A stretch of DNA of 7,495 nucleotides from Acidobacteriota bacterium. Lineage in GTDB: Bacteria > Acidobacteriota > Holophagae > Thermotomaculales > Thermotomaculaceae. The position numbers were made by a program, and so were the translations under genes. The notes below the pieces were generated by a model, which did no database searches, was not told the DNA's origin, and saw only the letters and a program-made list of their open reading frames with translations. This document shows positions 6,131 to 7,495 of the stretch, piece by piece (within the stretch, counting starts at the first letter, position 1; each line of letters starts with the position of its first letter). Location of the stretch: the NCBI GenBank assembly GCA_003650445.1, contig QMQE01000127.1, positions 1 to 7,495 on the forward strand, read 5' to 3'.

Positions 6131-7156
6131 ATGTTGAACATTACCTGGTTTATCCTGTGGGGACTCCTCTGGGCAGTTTATTTCATGCTGGACGGTTTTG
6201 ACCTCGGCCTGGGTGCCCTAATGCCCCTCTACGCAAAAAATGACACAGAAAAACGGATGATTTTTAATGCAATGGGCCCATTCTGGGATGGAAACGAAGT
6301 ATGGCTCATCACCGCGGGCGGCGTTACTTTTGCCGCGTTTCCCAAAACCTACGCAGTCATGTTCAGTACGCTGTACACGCCGCTGCTGATGATTCTGTTC
6401 GCTCTGATTCTCCGGGGTGTGGCATTTGAATTCCGCAGCAAAATTGAAAACCCGGGATGGCGTAAAATCTGGGACTGGTGTCTCATTGTCGGCAGCTTTT
6501 TCCCCGCCCTGCTGTTCGGAGTGGCTTTTGCCAACATTTTCAAAGGGATTCCATTTGACGTGCAGGGAATGTTTCACGGAAACCTGTTTACGCTGCTGAA
6601 CCCCTACGGCCTGGCGGGAGGACTGTTCTTTCTGTTCTTCTTCTTCATGCACGGTGCTCTCTGGGCCTCGGTTAAAACCACTGGGATGCCGGCGGAACGG
6701 GCAAAAAATGCCGCATCGAAATTATGGATAATCGTCCTGATTCTCGCTGTCATTTTCCTCATTTATTCCAAATTCGCAACATCCCTTTACAACAACTATA
6801 TGGCGCATCCGATTATGTTTATCATCCCGCTGATTGCCGTAATCGCATTGATTATGGTTCGGATATTTATCTCGAAAAGCGACTGGTGGAAAGCCTGGTT
6901 CGCGTCATGTGTCACCATCGTAGCTGTTACCTACTTCGGCCTCGGCGGTATTTTCCCGAACCTTTACCCATCTTCACTTGACCCTGCGGCATCCCTGAAC
7001 ATCTACAATTCTGCATCCACCCAGGGAACACTGAAAATCATGTTTGTTGTGGTGCTGCTGTGCATTCCTTTTGTCATCGCGTACCAGACCTGGCATTACA
7101 TCACATTACGCCATCCGGTAAACGAAGACATCATCCACGACGACGAAGCCTATTGA
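6131..7156 (+). CDS. cydB: Cytochrome bd quinol oxidase subunit II
   Basis: CydB is the partner membrane subunit; it binds no catalytic heme of its own but forms the heterodimer and contributes to proton and oxygen access. The 341-residue protein has the hallmark motifs MLDGFDLG (19-26), GPFWDGNEVWLITAGG (49-64) and RGVAFEFRSK (95-104), followed by further hydrophobic segments and an acidic C-terminal tail. Asp53 in FWDGNEVW lines up with an aspartate linked to the proton path in E. coli. Length is normal for short-loop bd oxidases. GAGGAGG (6117-6123) overlaps the cydA stop and sits 7 nt before the ATG. No CydX/CydS-like small gene follows, and no cydDC is in the window. Confidence 0.97.
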   Translation: MLNITWFILWGLLWAVYFMLDGFDLGLGALMPLYAKNDTEKRMIFNAMGPFWDGNEVWLITAGGVTFAAFPKTYAVMFSTLYTPLLMILFALILRGVAFEFRSKIENPGWRKIWDWCLIVGSFFPALLFGVAFANIFKGIPFDVQGMFHGNLFTLLNPYGLAGGLFFLFFFFMHGALWASVKTTGMPAERAKNAASKLWIIVLILAVIFLIYSKFATSLYNNYMAHPIMFIIPLIAVIALIMVRIFISKSDWWKAWFASCVTIVAVTYFGLGGIFPNLYPSSLDPAASLNIYNSASTQGTLKIMFVVVLLCIPFVIAYQTWHYITLRHPVNEDIIHDDEAY

Positions 7157-7170
7157 GCTGATTTGCATCA

Positions 7171-7204
7171 CGGGAGGGGGGACAATCCTCCTCCCGCTTT
7201 TTTT
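7171..7204 (+). terminator. Intrinsic terminator after cydAB
   Basis: CGGGAGGGGG (7171-7180) pairs with CCTCCTCCCG (7187-7196), a 10-bp GC-rich stem with one G-U pair and a 6-nt loop, followed after one C by seven T residues (7198-7204). It lies 14 nt after the cydB stop and insulates the regulator gene downstream. Confidence 0.92.
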
Positions 7205-7228
7205 CTTCCAAAACTTTACAAAAAAGCC

Positions 7229-7256
7229 TTGACAAAGAGAATCAGGATGGTACTAT
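7229..7256 (+). promoter_or_regulatory. Promoter of the small winged-helix gene
   Basis: TTGACA (7229-7234) is a perfect -35 box; after 16 nt comes TACTAT (7251-7256, 4/6), preceded by TGG (7248-7250), an extended -10. The start would be near 7263, leaving a leader of about 27 nt. It begins only 24 nt after the cydAB terminator, so the gene has its own transcription unit. Confidence 0.65.
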
Positions 7257-7269
7257 TACGAATAGTTCC
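7249..7269. promoter_or_regulatory. Palindromic operator at -10/start region
   Basis: ACTATT (7252-7257) and AATAGT (7261-7266) are a perfect inverted repeat around ACG. The symmetry continues as GG (7249-7250) and CC (7268-7269) with one T/T mismatch, so 8 of 9 positions per arm pair. It covers the -10 box and the predicted start, a classic repressor position. I do not recognise the factor; autorepression by the adjacent winged-helix protein is one possibility. Confidence 0.55.
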
Positions 7270-7289
7270 TGATAAGGATGGAGGAAAAA

Positions 7290-7472
7290 ATGAGTGAAGT
7301 GAAAACAAACATTCTGAATGAAATGAAAAAGGTCGGTAAACCGGTCCGTCCCGGCGATATCGCCAAAGCACTGTCTATTGACGGGAAAGAAGTCTCAAAA
7401 GCAATTAAAGAGCTGAAAGAAGAGGGGAAAGTTATTTCTCCGAAACGGTGCTTTTACGCACCTGGCGAATAA
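7290..7472 (+). CDS. Small winged helix-turn-helix protein
   Basis: This 60-residue protein looks like a minimal winged-helix DNA-binding domain. A first helix (about 2-14) leads to PVRPGDIAKALSI (18-30), the first half of the helix-turn-helix, then GKEVSKAIKELKEEG (32-46), the recognition helix, and a short wing VISPKRCFYAP (48-58) with one cysteine (Cys54). It has no sensing or dimerisation domain beyond this, unlike full MarR or ArsR proteins. Similar tiny proteins ending in a SPKRC-Y-type motif are, as I recall, common in anaerobic bacteria without a settled function. The ATG at 7290 is preferred to the in-frame ATG at 7278 because GGAGG (7280-7284) sits 5 nt before it. A ribosome-binding site 17 nt after the stop implies a downstream co-transcribed gene. 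Confidence 0.85.
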   Translation: MSEVKTNILNEMKKVGKPVRPGDIAKALSIDGKEVSKAIKELKEEGKVISPKRCFYAPGE

Positions 7473-7488
7473 ACCACAATTATTTAAC

Positions 7489-7493
7489 GGAGG
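7489..7493 (+). promoter_or_regulatory. Ribosome-binding site of a gene beyond the edge
   Basis: GGAGG lies 17 nt after the winged-helix stop codon, and the window ends two bases later. A start codon is expected within a few bases outside the window, so the winged-helix gene is probably the first of an operon. Confidence 0.6.
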
Positions 7494-7495
7494 AA

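Noticed and set aside
7247..7297. A 16-codon frame after cydB that could be a CydX-like peptide
   Set aside because: It has no hydrophobic helix and no adequate ribosome-binding site, and it lies beyond the terminator inside the next promoter and leader.

Overview
The window holds two divergent transcription units on either side of a promoter region at about 4584-4810, a small regulator gene at the right end, and a gene-free, repeat-bearing stretch at the left end. Every gene with clear support is ordinary bacterial coding sequence with strong Shine-Dalgarno sites (such as AAAGGAGGT). The organism looks like a Gram-negative bacterium: the solute-binding protein has a signal or anchor segment but no lipobox. 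A short-Q-loop cytochrome bd oxidase and a tiny winged-helix protein of a type I recall from anaerobes hint at an anaerobic or microaerobic lineage such as Desulfobacterota/Desulfuromonadota. That placement is a low-confidence inference; no marker gene is present.

Left end (1-526): no credible gene. It holds two inverted copies of a composite repeat (31-79 and 327-426) with a 9-bp internal periodicity. Between them lie about 250 bases with two perfect short hairpins.

Minus-strand operon (4583 down to 527): four tightly packed genes, read in the order secreted concanavalin-like (LamG/DUF1080-like) protein, periplasmic solute-binding protein, fused two-domain ABC permease, ABC ATPase. The junctions are a 4-nt ATGA overlap, 0 nt, and a 4-nt ATGA overlap, so the genes are probably translationally coupled and make one import system. 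The transporter resembles the ferric-iron (FbpABC/Afu/Sfu) family by sequence. However, the binding protein has Asp-Ser-Asp-Asp where classical iron binders have their tyrosine pair, and the ATPase ends without the usual C-terminal TOBE region. The substrate is therefore open.

Plus-strand unit (4811-7156): cydA and cydB, the two main subunits of cytochrome bd quinol oxidase, 12 nt apart. Two candidate promoters lie upstream, one with a palindrome over its -35 box, and a strong intrinsic terminator follows. This oxidase would take electrons from quinol and reduce oxygen to water, for respiration at low oxygen or for oxygen protection.

Right end (7229-7495): a good extended -10 promoter with a near-perfect palindrome over its -10/start region drives a 60-residue winged-helix protein. 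A ribosome-binding site at the very edge shows that another gene follows closely. I see no clearly unprecedented system; the most unusual points are the concanavalin-like protein leading the ABC operon, the non-canonical binding protein, and the two promoter palindromes.
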